A DNA stretch of 64,000 nt, taken from contig JAUJPP010000007.1 in the NCBI GenBank assembly GCA_030562195.1, positions 30,129,769 through 30,193,768 on the forward strand, in the 5' to 3' direction. Made by a program: the position numbers and the translations under genes. The notes beneath the pieces were generated by a model. It did not search any database and was not told the origin of the DNA. It was given only the letters and a program-made list of their open reading frames with translations. Of the stretch, positions 34,370 to 46,048 are shown in pieces; position 1 is the first letter of the stretch, and each line of letters starts with the position of its first letter. The stretch comes from Nipponacmea schrenckii. Taxonomy: Eukaryota; Mollusca; Gastropoda; Lottiidae.

Positions 34370-37300
34370 AATGAAACATATTGATACGCTATGGCCAAAA
34401 TAGAGTAAACACAAATGAAATGTACACTTCTTTTAAATCATTTATATTAGCAGTGATCATAGTAAATGGATTAAGGTAATTCGTGATTTGTTTGTACCTG
34501 ATACCTTTGTATATTGTGTCGGATATCAAACTTATAAAAGCAAACCATACGCCATATCATACTAATAAATCAGGGATAGTCATTATGGTAGTTAAAGATT
34601 AGTCCACAGTTTACTTATGTAATATTGTATATCTTCATACCAGATTATATAAATGAAATCTTAATTATATATATCCTAATTATTATATAATGTTCACAAT
34701 CATAAGTACAGTTATTACAACACACGAATTGATTAATCTTTTATTATTCCGTCTGTTTCTTATGATACTAATAATCATTTCCCCTTTTATACAAGACAAA
34801 TACAACAAGATTCCTTCTCAGGAATATTATACACACGACATAAAAAGGACTATGCTATATATCAGCGATATCACAGCTTTTGGACGATAAGCAACGTTTA
34901 TCAAACGTTATAGAACGCTGACAAGAACGTCCTGGTGTGACAAACCCGTAAGCGGTAATTGAAAAAAAATGTGTCGGTTTGGTAGAGATATATCCTTCCT
35001 ATTGGGCTACTTTTCTCTTCGAAAATCAAATAATAACATGCTCAAAGTTTAAATGCAAAATGAAATCGATGGGTATGTAAGCCCTAGATTTTCAATGGGT
35101 ATCTCTTTAAATAAGACTCGAACTCTTTGGCGTAGTTTCCAATATTTTATTTTATCCACATCACTATGTATAAGAGTACTTAAACTTAATTTAGAACACC
35201 TTAAGAATGACTATTAACTTTTGCTGGGAACAAAAAGGACTGCGTATTTCTTCACCCAGAAGGAATACCTTTACTCTTCAGTGGCTGGTCAGGTTCTGCC
35301 AATCTGTTTAGTTTCCCCTTATATACTTTTTCCAACTTGTTACTAAAACAAGGGCTATCTATATAAGATAGGATACCCTAAGGCAATGACAACCATAGAT
35401 AATTAATCACTATAGCTCAAGTAGGGTCTAACAAAGGGGCTCCTGACAAGGTAGCTATAACCTTGTCACATTAGATGGTTAATTAATTCTACACGACCAC
35501 TTGTATTCCTAGTATTTAATAGCATTCTTACTGACAACTTTATTTATATATCTCAAACAAGATTACAGGTAAACTGAATAAGTTATTTCAGCACTATAGC
35601 TCCGATCAAATTTCAAGTTATAACTGAAAAGAATTCCCGTCGATTCGAGAAATGTAACTTGAGTCCACAATAGGAAATACCACAGGGAAATAAAATCTAT
35701 AAGTAGCGCTAATGTTTATTATAGGCTGAGAAAAGCTCTTTTTTTCAAGTATGAAATTCACATTTCAGAGGGAAAACTCGATATCAGGAAATAGTAATAG
35801 GCTCTTTGAAATGGGTACAACTACTTCTATAAAACATGTTGCATCCGAATCTGATCAGACCACTAAATCTGAATAGTGCGTTAACCTCACATCAGATGGT
35901 TGCTGGGTTGTTGGTATGAAGGTATGCTATATCAACCCGACAACGCTTTTTTCATCAAATTTTCTAAATATCTAGATTCAGCATCGATGCTCTTATTCCC
36001 TAGCAACAACGCTAAAGAAAAGATATAAAGACTAGCAGCTTTCAAGAATTTCTCGAAAATTTGCATCAAGTTACGTTATAGATAATACATTATCAGAGAT
36101 AACACGATCTAGGAAATTTATCATAACGATAGTTTATTATGAAACTTAAGATGTTTTAATTATAATGTAATTAAAATATATCGATTTTTGTTGTATTTTA
36201 TTGCCCTGAAAATAACGTGAATGGATCACTTCAGTAGACCTGAGATACAGCTCTTAGCTTTCTACTCGTCATATCACGATCCCGTCACGTGATCGATCGA
36301 TGATTCCTATACAGTGACGGTATTGTCTAGAACTTTGGAACCGTTGACTAGTGGGCGACATTTTGCAGACTCCTGGGACTAAACGACACTGTTATTGCCA
36401 ATAGTCGTTAATGACAATCTACACGTTACAGAATCGTTTAAAGTCATCGAAAGAAGGTAAGCATCTATTTCGTTGTTAATAGATGAGCTAACTTGATTTG
36501 ACGTTCGTACAGATTTCTTTTCTTTTTTTTTATTTTGATTCATTGATTAATGTTGTTCAGTAAGACTATATTATTTATAAGGAAACTGTTCTACTGTTCA
36601 CGTGGTTAAAATCTCATTCATTCATTCATAATACATTCCTGTATTTTAAAACTTATTATTTGTATCGGGGGTCCTATTTGGATCGATTTGCACTATTCAA
36701 ATCAGACGTGCGTGGTTCCTGCAATTCCACTAAAAGCAAGCGTTTATTTGACATCACGGTCGCAAAGGGCCTTATAAAATATTATACAGATTTTGTGATA
36801 GAGGCGTCAACAAACGCTTAATTGAAGTGAAATTGCAGAAACCACGGAAGTCTGAATTAAAATTGGAGTTTAGAAGACCTATTTACAATCTCTTTAAGGC
36901 ATCTAGGGAATAAATCTTTTAGATATATCCAGAAAGACGTTTCACACACTTAATTAGAGATAATAAATTGGTGGTTTGTATATATATTATCTTGTCCATC
37001 TTAAGGAACCCAAGAAGCCATTTTTATCATGGTAGATTCATCTCTGTGATCTCGACGAACGATATAATTTAATCCTTAATTCATTCAAATTTTTGGGGTT
37101 TCCAGGGACGTCTATAAAATGGTTCGGAGCACACGTGCATAATTTCATTTGACGCGATCTGGTGAACAATATAATTATTACAGAAAGTTGAACAAAGAGA
37201 CGAACCGCTAAATATACACATTTGTGTCGTAATTAGTCTAGAAATCAAATATTTGACGGTGATAATGGAAAATTCATGTTGACTATTAAGATGAAAGAGA

Positions 37301-37565
37301 TGTTGATTTCAAAATAATGAGTCCTCAATCAATACACTTGAAAAAAAATAATATAGTACCTAATATCAATATTTGTTATGTTAGCTGCCTGTCATGCCTA
37401 ATCAATGATTTTGTCTGGAATAGATTGCTATGACAAGATTCGAATTTTGAAATTTTTTGCAAGCTGCTTTAACTTTGGAAGTGAATTTGCACACAATTTA
37501 TTGAACTAATGCGGTATTTTTATACATTGTCGCTCTTTAGAGAGAATAATTATATTTAAAGAAAC
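34370..37565. other. Non-coding spacer
   Basis: No supported gene. At 36290-36460 a moderately GC-richer stretch has CACGTG and a GAAG/GTAAGC donor-like site, but nothing joins it to a gene. 35220-35470 has a promoter-like TATATAAG but no partner repeat. Confidence 0.4.
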
Positions 37566-38530
37566 TAAATGATAAAACCATTAATATGACAGGATGATGA
37601 TAAAACCATTAATCAGATAGGATGATGACAAAACCATTAATATGACAGAATGATACGGTGGTCCGTGGTCATTTTTTTTTAAGTTTTTGATTAAAAAAAT
37701 GGAATATAATTTTAAAACTGGAATATAATTTTGAAAACTTGTAATTTCACCCGGGTGAAAATTAATTTTCACCCAGGTGATAATTCTAGAATTTTGAATT
37801 AAAAAATTATTAATACTAGTCACTCACGTGCTAACCACATTTCACTTGAAAATGCAAAATTAATTCAACATTTCTAGAATAATCACCTGGGTGAAAATTA
37901 ATTTTCACCCGGGTGGAAATTCAAGTTTTTAATTCAAAATTCTAGAATTATCACCTGGGTGAAAATTAATTTTCACCCGGGTGAAAATACAAGTTTTAAA
38001 ATTATATTCCAGTTTTTTAATTATATTCCAGTTTTTAAATTAAAAATTACAAAAATAAATGATGTCGTATACGAACCACCGTAGAATGATGATAAAACCA
38101 TTAATAAATATGACAGGATGATGATAAAACCATTGATATGTCAGGATGATGATTAAACCTTTAACATGACAGGATGATGATAAAACCATTGATATGACAG
38201 GATGATGACAAAACAATTAATATGATAGGATGATGATAAAACCATTAAAAGTACATGAATATGACAAAACCATTAAAATGACAAGATGATGATAAAACCA
38301 TTAAATGACAAAATGATGATAAAACCATTAATATGAGAGGATGATGATAAAACCATTAATCAGATAGGATGATGACAAAACCATTAATATGAGAGGATGA
38401 TGATAAAACCATTGATATGACAGGATGATGATAAAACCATTAATATGACAAGATGATGATAAAACCATAAATATGACAGGGTGATGATAAAACCATTAAT
38501 ATGACATGATGCTGATAAATCCATTGATAT
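37566..38530. repeat. Minisatellite, 25-26 bp unit GATGATAAAACCATTAATAT...
   Basis: Units of GATGATAAAACCATTAATAT plus GACAG recur about 20 times from 37566 to 37655 and 38082 to 38530, with substitutions and small length changes. The array is split by a 426 bp MITE (37656-38081). No coding value. Confidence 0.9.
37656..38081. mobile_element. TA-flanked MITE with three internal 32-bp palindromes
   Basis: The left end CGGTGGTCCG and right end CGAACCACCG are inverted repeats, each flanked by TA (37654-37655, 38082-38083), as Tc1/mariner-type transposases leave. It has landed inside a minisatellite, which continues on both sides. Near-perfect palindromes built from CACCCGGGTG arms around an AAAATTAATTTT core lie at 37748-37779, 37884-37915 and 37952-37983. 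Non-coding. Confidence 0.75.
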
Positions 38531-39979
38531 TAAACCATAAAAATACATTATTACATTTCATCTAATTTTAGAATAACATTCGATTGTAAAATTATTTCAG
38601 TCAGTTTCCATGGTATTTTATTATTTTCATTTCTTAGTATGCATATATTTAGATGTCGAAAAACAAATTAAAAGTTTTGATTTTTGTTTCATGATGTTAG
38701 TGCTATTTTCTTTATTCCTGTTTCTCTCACATTTGTGGTTCATGTAGTTATTCATGGTTCGAACTGTAAGCAAGTCGTTGTGATAACTGTGACCAATTGA
38801 AGCTCTAGCGACTAAGTCGGCTAAGATGTTAGACCCTGATTTCACTTGACTTCAGGTTACTTTGAATGCTTGAAGATTTTCTTATATATTATAAGTATAA
38901 ACTTATGAAATAAAATACTTTTAAATTTAGTGTAAAATAAGGGAAGGCAAAGATTGTGTTTTTGTAATTGTAAAATATGATCTATTCCAATATTCATTAT
39001 CAAAAAACACCAACGACGGCGGCTTCCGAAGGACACCAGTGACTGACGACGGCTACTTGCGGGCGGCTGCTTATATTCAGTGTATTCATAATTTTATTTT
39101 ATACCATTCCTGTGGGGGACACTTCATAATCTTTCTAGTTTTGTATCAGGGGCAACTGGCTAGTACACACCCTTCTGAATGACCTAGCCCTAACAATATG
39201 TAGAAGGTGAAAAAATAGTACTACGGTAATGTCATTCTGTCGTGACAGTTCTGTTAAATATTTTATGAGTAAAACCCCGTAATTAATATGTTGCATGTTT
39301 GCCAAAATGACTTTTGAAACGAGAACTAGTTTTTTTGTTTTCTCAAATTATCTTTCTAATTAGAGTGTTTTTTGTAACGATTTTAATTTTTTTTTAACAA
39401 CCGTGTAATTTTCTTGTCATTTGTGTTTTTTGAAGTTTTTCTTAGTTTGAGGGGTTTTTTTTTCTTTTAATTTGTCATGCAAACATAATCACTTTGATGA
39501 GTATTATATTCTGTTCAACATGAATCTTCGGTGACATGCTTAAAATTTACAAAAAGTCTATGTTTTCCGCGTTAAATTTGAATTTTTTGGTTTGTACATT
39601 TCTTATATATTATACTATTTTAACATATGCTCACCTGCATTCTAAAACTTCTATGAATTTAATGCCTGATAATGGAAGATTTAAAGACTTTCAGTCTGTA
39701 GTTAGTGTTATTTTACTCTATATACATATTGATGGTTGCCCCTTACCCTTGGACCTGATTCAAGCAGTCCCTTAAATGGTTGAGCAATTGGTTTACACAT
39801 TTCCTTTCTACCTTAAACAAGTGGTTTTCGGAATTCAAGCTGGGTAGAGAGCCTTGACCTCGACCTGCGTCCAGGAAGGCATTTGATAGCCAATATTCCG
39901 GAAAATATAACCCGAGTCAATGGTATGATGATGGCTGAACATGTCAGATTCCCAACGTTCCGATACAATTTATCCACTT
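38531..39979. other. Non-coding spacer
   Basis: AT-rich. A short GC-rich patch at 39010-39075 stands out in base composition, but I cannot assign it. No gene seen. Confidence 0.4.
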
Positions 39980-40083
39980 TTAAAGCGGATCCATTCAATC
40001 TGTTTCTTACACTGAAACAGCAACCAGGCGGTTGTCAATTTCCTAGTAATGATGACGTCCTTATGGCTGTGAGAGGCGTTTAA
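39980..40083 (+). pseudogene. mariner-type transposase C-terminal fragment
   Basis: The translation KADPFNLFLTLKQQPGGCQF followed by PSNDDVLMAVRG resembles the segment around the last catalytic Asp of mariner transposases (usual form: SDFHLF..LKKHLGG..F.S..EV..AV). The catalytic Asp may be the D of KADPFN. Only about 34 residues are recognisable, so this is a decayed scrap. Confidence 0.5.
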
Positions 40084-43000
40084 GTGTGGCTGCGCACATA
40101 TCAAAGACAACAGGAAACATATTTTCATTTCTTAATCAGTTCTCATTATCATGCTTGTAATAATATTAATCTTAATGTCCTTAGATCTTTTCTTATATAA
40201 AAGTTTGCGACTCCTTAATCTTGTTGAAGTTATAATTTTGCTCTGAAATCCCCTGAGATTATATGACCTTAAGAATATATTGAGGAAGGTATTGCAGTTA
40301 AGTACTGTTAAAGAAGTTAATTGTTCACAGTAGTTAATGGATCTCCGGGGAACGTACTTGTCGTAGAAGACTAATATTACGTCCTAATGAAGGGATTGAA
40401 AGAATCTTTAAGTGTTTGCAAGTGTATGGGTAATCATATAGCATATGTGCACCGTTCCCATGTCTTATCCGACAATAGTGTGCTTGGTATTGTAGAGAAT
40501 CTTGATCAGACTATGACGTTACTATTGTTAATACCATTCCCAGTAAAAGAAGTTAGTGTATAGAAAGCCAGCAAACCTCGTTTGAATTGTGCTAAGTTTT
40601 ACTTTCATGCTTCTTTCTTGACAAATTAGAAACTAACAATTAAATATATTTCATAATAGAGTGGGCACATTGCAATTCCTTGTTGATGGTTTGCATAACC
40701 ATACATCACGTCAACATGTTAGATTATTCCAGAAAGGTTAAGGCCACCGTTTGTCGACTCATAATTTTGTGTTTATTTCAAACATGGATTTTCAGTTTTG
40801 ATTAAATGCGTCGTTTTCTTTGCGATATTGATTCCCTGGAGGGGCATGTCAAGTTTGAAGAATCTCATCTTGATTCCGTAATACAATAGCAATTAAGACA
40901 TTTACGTCACAAACTTATGGACTTCGATTGTATTGAAAACATGAGGGCGGGATAATTCCTAGGAAATTTATGTCATATAGCGACATATTTCATTTGTCTT
41001 ATGATATCATCGTCTTCTCTGATTTTTTTATGTTCTATATTGAAATATTATTTTTTTCGAATAAATACCGCTAATATAAATCTAATGGTGTTTATTTAAA
41101 AGGAGAGACATCGTGTGATATAAAAGTGCGATATGAAGGACATAAATGTCATTAAGTCTGTCATTTTCTATAAATGTGGACTTCACTGATTCTTAATGTG
41201 TCTGTAAGAAGATAGGAATGACATTGTTTCAACGTAAAGGCTTCTATTGTACAGTGTAAAGCTCTAAAGTTCGCGTAGGTCGTATGTTTTAAACTGTTAG
41301 TTTTGCGCTCACGTGTATTTATAGCACGGTAGGTTAGAGCCTTCTAAACATTAACAATAGTGGTTATGAGTTCTTATCTCGGTTGGATTGGGAAAAGTCT
41401 GATGACTTGGAATAAATCATTCATCTCAAAATTCCAGTCAATCAAACTACACATGGGTACTGAAACTGTCAGAACACCTAGCTTTATTTCTTGAAAAGAA
41501 TTCAGTTTTGACTTGCATTATTGTTCAAAATCATCGTCCATAATCTTGGTTTCAGGCATTTTCTCGTGCTATTTGTTTTAAACATTATATGCTCTCCTTC
41601 CCTCTGAAATCCCTGTATCAGTCAATTTTATACCTGTTATTGCTATTTCACAAATGTTGATAATAATTGATACCGTTTTCATTTCATTTTCATCGTTTGT
41701 TGGGGTAGGACCTTTTTTGGGGACGGGGGCTCGTGGAATTGGTTCAACCCAGTCCTGAATTTTTATTTGTAGTTGAATCAAGCCCTATTCAATAACTATG
41801 GTTGAAACAGTAAAAGAGTATTTTCATCTTATTTAATCCCCAGAAATGTGTGTTAACTAAAAGTCTAGGCTTATAGAGATTAGAATGGAGATTTGAGAAG
41901 GTATTACCTTTCTGAAGTCATCGGATCAAACATCGAACTCTCGAATTTCATCAATTTACTCACTCAATAATAAATCTCAACTTTTCTATTCAAGTACATG
42001 TCTATTTACGTCAAAATAATACCACAGATATATTCATTTGTTTGTCCTTTAACATTCAGCGATGTTAAATTGCCAATAACCAGATCTCATATCCAGACTT
42101 ACATGATACTCTTAAACACTTATTTATTGAAAATTGTTTGATGGTTGAAATCACTCGAGGCCTGTACATGGTTTTTCATTAATAATGATTGCAAGACTCA
42201 TTCTAAAAGCGCACATGTTTGGTTGATCCATTACACAATTAGAAGACAATGGTTATGTAAACGTCTTTCTTAGTGAATAGCTGATATTCTGAAACCATAT
42301 CATGCCAATTTCTTTTAAATACTTCTTGTTGATTTCCTGTTTCTGGAAACAAAATAGGCATGTGCATTAATGCAATAATTTTTAGCAGAAAACCTTACAG
42401 TACATGCTCATTTCATTGATATAGTTTTCCGGTTTGCTAATGGCGTAATTGGAATACGTTTTCCATTCATTTGCCAATAGAAATTTGAACAGCTATCTTG
42501 CAGATCTTATGGACTTTCTTGTCCACATAAAACGAAGACTATTTGCTACTACCCCGCGGCCGCTACACCCAGACTCGCGTTTAAGGCTTCAGCTCTGACT
42601 ACTGCGACCCTATTACCAGTCTCGGCTTCGGTCAGTCTCTGCCGACAAGACAGAGAAAAGTGTCGAAATTGATTCTTTGAATGCTAATTGTAGGCAGAAA
42701 TATGCCCAAAGATTAATTGAAATTTTGAAACTTCCAACAAATCTCATCAAATTTACTTCGACCTAGTTATATAGCGCCTACTTGATTAACTTCACTTTTT
42801 GATAATGCAGATTCTAGCTCTAGTAGTAGTAAAATGTCAACGACATTAAAAAATAAATGTCGCAGTTTATTAATGTCTGCTGGCTATACAAACGAAAGTT
42901 GGTGCAATTCTAAAGTAATACCTGCAGGAAATGAGTTATTTTAAATATAATATCCATCTCCTACTTCGAGAGAAATCAATTTAATTGCGGATTCTAAGAT

Positions 43001-43800
43001 TAAAAGATACATGTAGTTTGATTTAGAGAACATTGACAATGGCGTTATTTATTTACTATTATTTATTCATTTGGTTGTCACCTATATCTCTTGATTGTTC
43101 CGACCGAGCCGGGGCGAACTATCGTTAAGATTTAAAATTCTATCGGTTGTATATCGTATTTCTGTTTCATTTGAATAAAATAAACTGTAAATGGCCTACG
43201 CAACAAATTTTTATTGCACTGGCCAAGTCATCGATATGGTTGTAAGTGTGAAACGTGTACAGAAGGCGGAAATTAGTATCTTCATTTGAGGGAAATAACG
43301 TGATTAATTCTATTCTGTCTCAAGTCCGACAATGTCAATATAATTACATGATAGTTTCCAAATGAACTAACATTTAACAATAATCACAAATCATTGCTTT
43401 TTGTAATATTCTTGACAATCTCCACAATCTGTTATCAAGTTAAAAATAGAACACAGACTGAATCCTTGTGATAGACCGTTTCATGCGACTTGGCATCCTT
43501 CCTGCTAAAATAAATTCAAAGGTCATATAAAGAAGTCTAAATATAGTTTAAGAGCATTCTTGTCAGATGTATAACGAATCGCTAGATACAAGGGAACGGA
43601 ACGATAAAGCTTTATCGTAATCCGATTTTGCTTTTATATTCATGTATACAGATGACATTATGTGGTAAAATGAAATAGGTGAAGAGGGGAGGGGGGTATT
43701 AGAATATACCAAATAAATGTATTTGATGAATATTTTATTTATATAGTACTCTTAGAATTCATTTTTAGCTTCTTCACTACTATATAATAGTGAATATATA
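40084..43800. other. Non-coding spacer
   Basis: No gene supported. A GC-rich patch with CCCGCGGCCGC lies at 42552-42660, in contrast to its AT-rich surroundings. A short minus-strand frame at 41578-41781 is Thr/Ile-rich and unlike any family I know. Confidence 0.4.
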
Positions 43801-44023
43801 CGGTGTCTGGTATACGTCATCAAATTAACAATATACAATTTTTCTAATATGGTAGTGATTTTTATTTTTATATTTTAAACTTTCACTGGAATGAAAAGTC
43901 TTGAACTAAACATTTAATTTTTCACCTCAGAAATAATTTTAGTAGTCAAGTTTAAAATATAACAGTAAAAACCATAAAAGAATAATTGTATATTGTAAAT
44001 TTGATGGCGTATACCAGGCACCG
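43801..44023. mobile_element. Short MITE with about 39-bp TIRs
   Basis: CGGTGTCTGGTATACGTCAT at the left is matched by the complement ATACCAGGCACCG at the right; the repeats extend about 39 bases with few mismatches. Left flank TA, right flank TT. The ends resemble those of the 37.7 kb MITE (CGGTG...GTATACG.CATCA), so both probably belong to one family. Non-coding, 223 bp. Confidence 0.7.
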
Positions 44024-46031
44024 TTAATATATGAGAAGACATATAATCCACTTTACATAGTTATCAATCTGCTTCGTTTAAATAATGTCATAAATGACGT
44101 ATAATATATTTACATATCTTATGTATACGAATTAACAATAATTACAATATATTCACTGTGAAAGGGCGCTGTAACCAATAAATAAACAAATTATCGAAGG
44201 ATAATAAAAAGCCCAAGTAATTAAGTCAACAGTATTGACGGTCTATTGAACGAGTCTAGAAATTGGTGGGATGTGAATCAATTGATGTGAACCATATATA
44301 GCTATATTTACCCAGTTTATACAAGTCTTAGTAGTATTGGACACAACCATTCTGGAACATTTTCACCGTCGATCAATACCGCTTCTTTATAAAACTTACA
44401 GTGAAAAACTGGTTTGTGATGTACTAAGACTAAAAGCACTTTATTTCTGTAGGAATCTATTCAATTTGTTCTGTATTATTTTTGTTATTCTTTGACATAG
44501 TCTGTCCATGTTTACTGAAATTTCGTCACAGAAAAATATACTTAAATAGGCGAAGCCTCCTTATTGTAGATTCGCAGTTCCCATATTTGCGGAAGCTTGA
44601 TAATGAGACAAAATGTCGTGAAAACTCAACTCTGCCGATCAACAACTTAAAATTGTAAAGTCTGGTTTGACAGTGCTAACTAATGGTTTCTTAAAAGGAA
44701 AATCGGAATTACATCCGACAACAAGTGACGACAGCATACTTATGTTTAATTTCTCAATGAACTGATCAAAAGAATGAGTATGGTTTGGAATAGATGATTT
44801 CTTATACTGAGGACCTTATTCACGTCCAATTACCTCTGAACAAGGCCTTTCACAAAACATTTAATTTTATCGTTCTGTGCTTGAGTTGCTGTCGTATTTC
44901 GGGGAGTAGTATTTAATGAGATTACCCAATTGATTTTCAAGGAACCTTGACAGCATGAAGGAGTGTTTACAGATATGTCTTTAGAATTGTATTGTGGAAT
45001 ATTGATCTATTATGTTATCTGTACTTGGTTACTTTTTCACGTTTTAACAAGTGGAACAATTACCCAAGCTTACCATTAAATATACCAGCTACTTGATAAC
45101 ACTACAGTCGCCTTAGGGTCCAATCATTTCCAGATTTAAGTGCTACCGAGCCATTGTTTCCAATCAAATCTTATGACAAATAATTTCTCTGGAAATATGA
45201 CGATCATAAAGCCCAGTTATCACCACTGATATTAAATTATTTATTTCTTATTTTCAGAAGCAGTTTCTAAAAGAAAAAAGAATTGAAGACTGTGAATAAG
45301 AAACGTTTGATGGGAAATTTCCAGACGATAAGGCGCTATAAAATATGGTGGTAAAGTTCAAGAATCAGTAAATGATATAATACACTATGAAAATGGTTGA
45401 CAGAGAATATTGGTTGTGTGATACGAGAGGTTAAATCATATCATAATGTTTTTCTCGCTGATCAATATATCATCTCGCAATATAGCGTGTGTTTCAAAAC
45501 TACCTTGGACAAATCAGTTGATGTATTGCTCTATAATGATCAAACGTCGAAAGCAAATTTGAATTACCATTGATTTCTCTTTGAAACAAGATTTAAACTT
45601 CCACACACTTACTCCGAAGGCTTTGATTTTTAAATTGTAAATATAAGGAACAAAATGGTCGTCGATCTCGTTGTGTGTGGGTTTAAGAATCTTTATACTC
45701 TATATTATTGATTATTGTTACATGGGATCCATATCACGGTGATTAATTCGGTACTTTAATTATCGTAGATTCCATATCAATTATATAATCTTTCAATTAA
45801 TAGCAAAAACATCGACATAAATGTTTTTCAATTAACAGAAAGTCATCGTTATATGTCAACTATCTAACTATAAATCTATTGAAAACCAATATATAACTGT
45901 TCATGGCCGTTTAAATGAAGTTTATATCAAAGAGACGACGTGATAATTCAGCCTGGTAAAATCGAACTTTTCCCCCTGAAAATGTTCGTCTTATAGGAAG
46001 GACACTTTGAATTTTTCTTCACCACTTTCAG
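44024..46031. other. Upstream region of the GPCR gene
   Basis: AT-rich. A CTTTCAG acceptor at 46025-46031 lies 17 bases before the GPCR ATG, so the coding exon very likely begins at 46032 and the 5' UTR is spliced from an upstream exon that I cannot place with confidence. Another acceptor-like TATTTTCAG ends at 45259. Confidence 0.45.
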
Positions 46032-46048
46032 TGTTTTAAACAGTCATC

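Noticed and set aside
35220..35470. LTR-like region with TATATAAG
   Set aside because: No second LTR copy, primer-binding site or retroviral-type coding sequence found nearby.
36290..36460. Possible 5' UTR exon or promoter for the GPCR (CACGTG, GAAG/GTAAGC)
   Set aside because: The donor is good, but it lies almost 10 kb from the acceptor at 46031 and nothing in the sequence links them.
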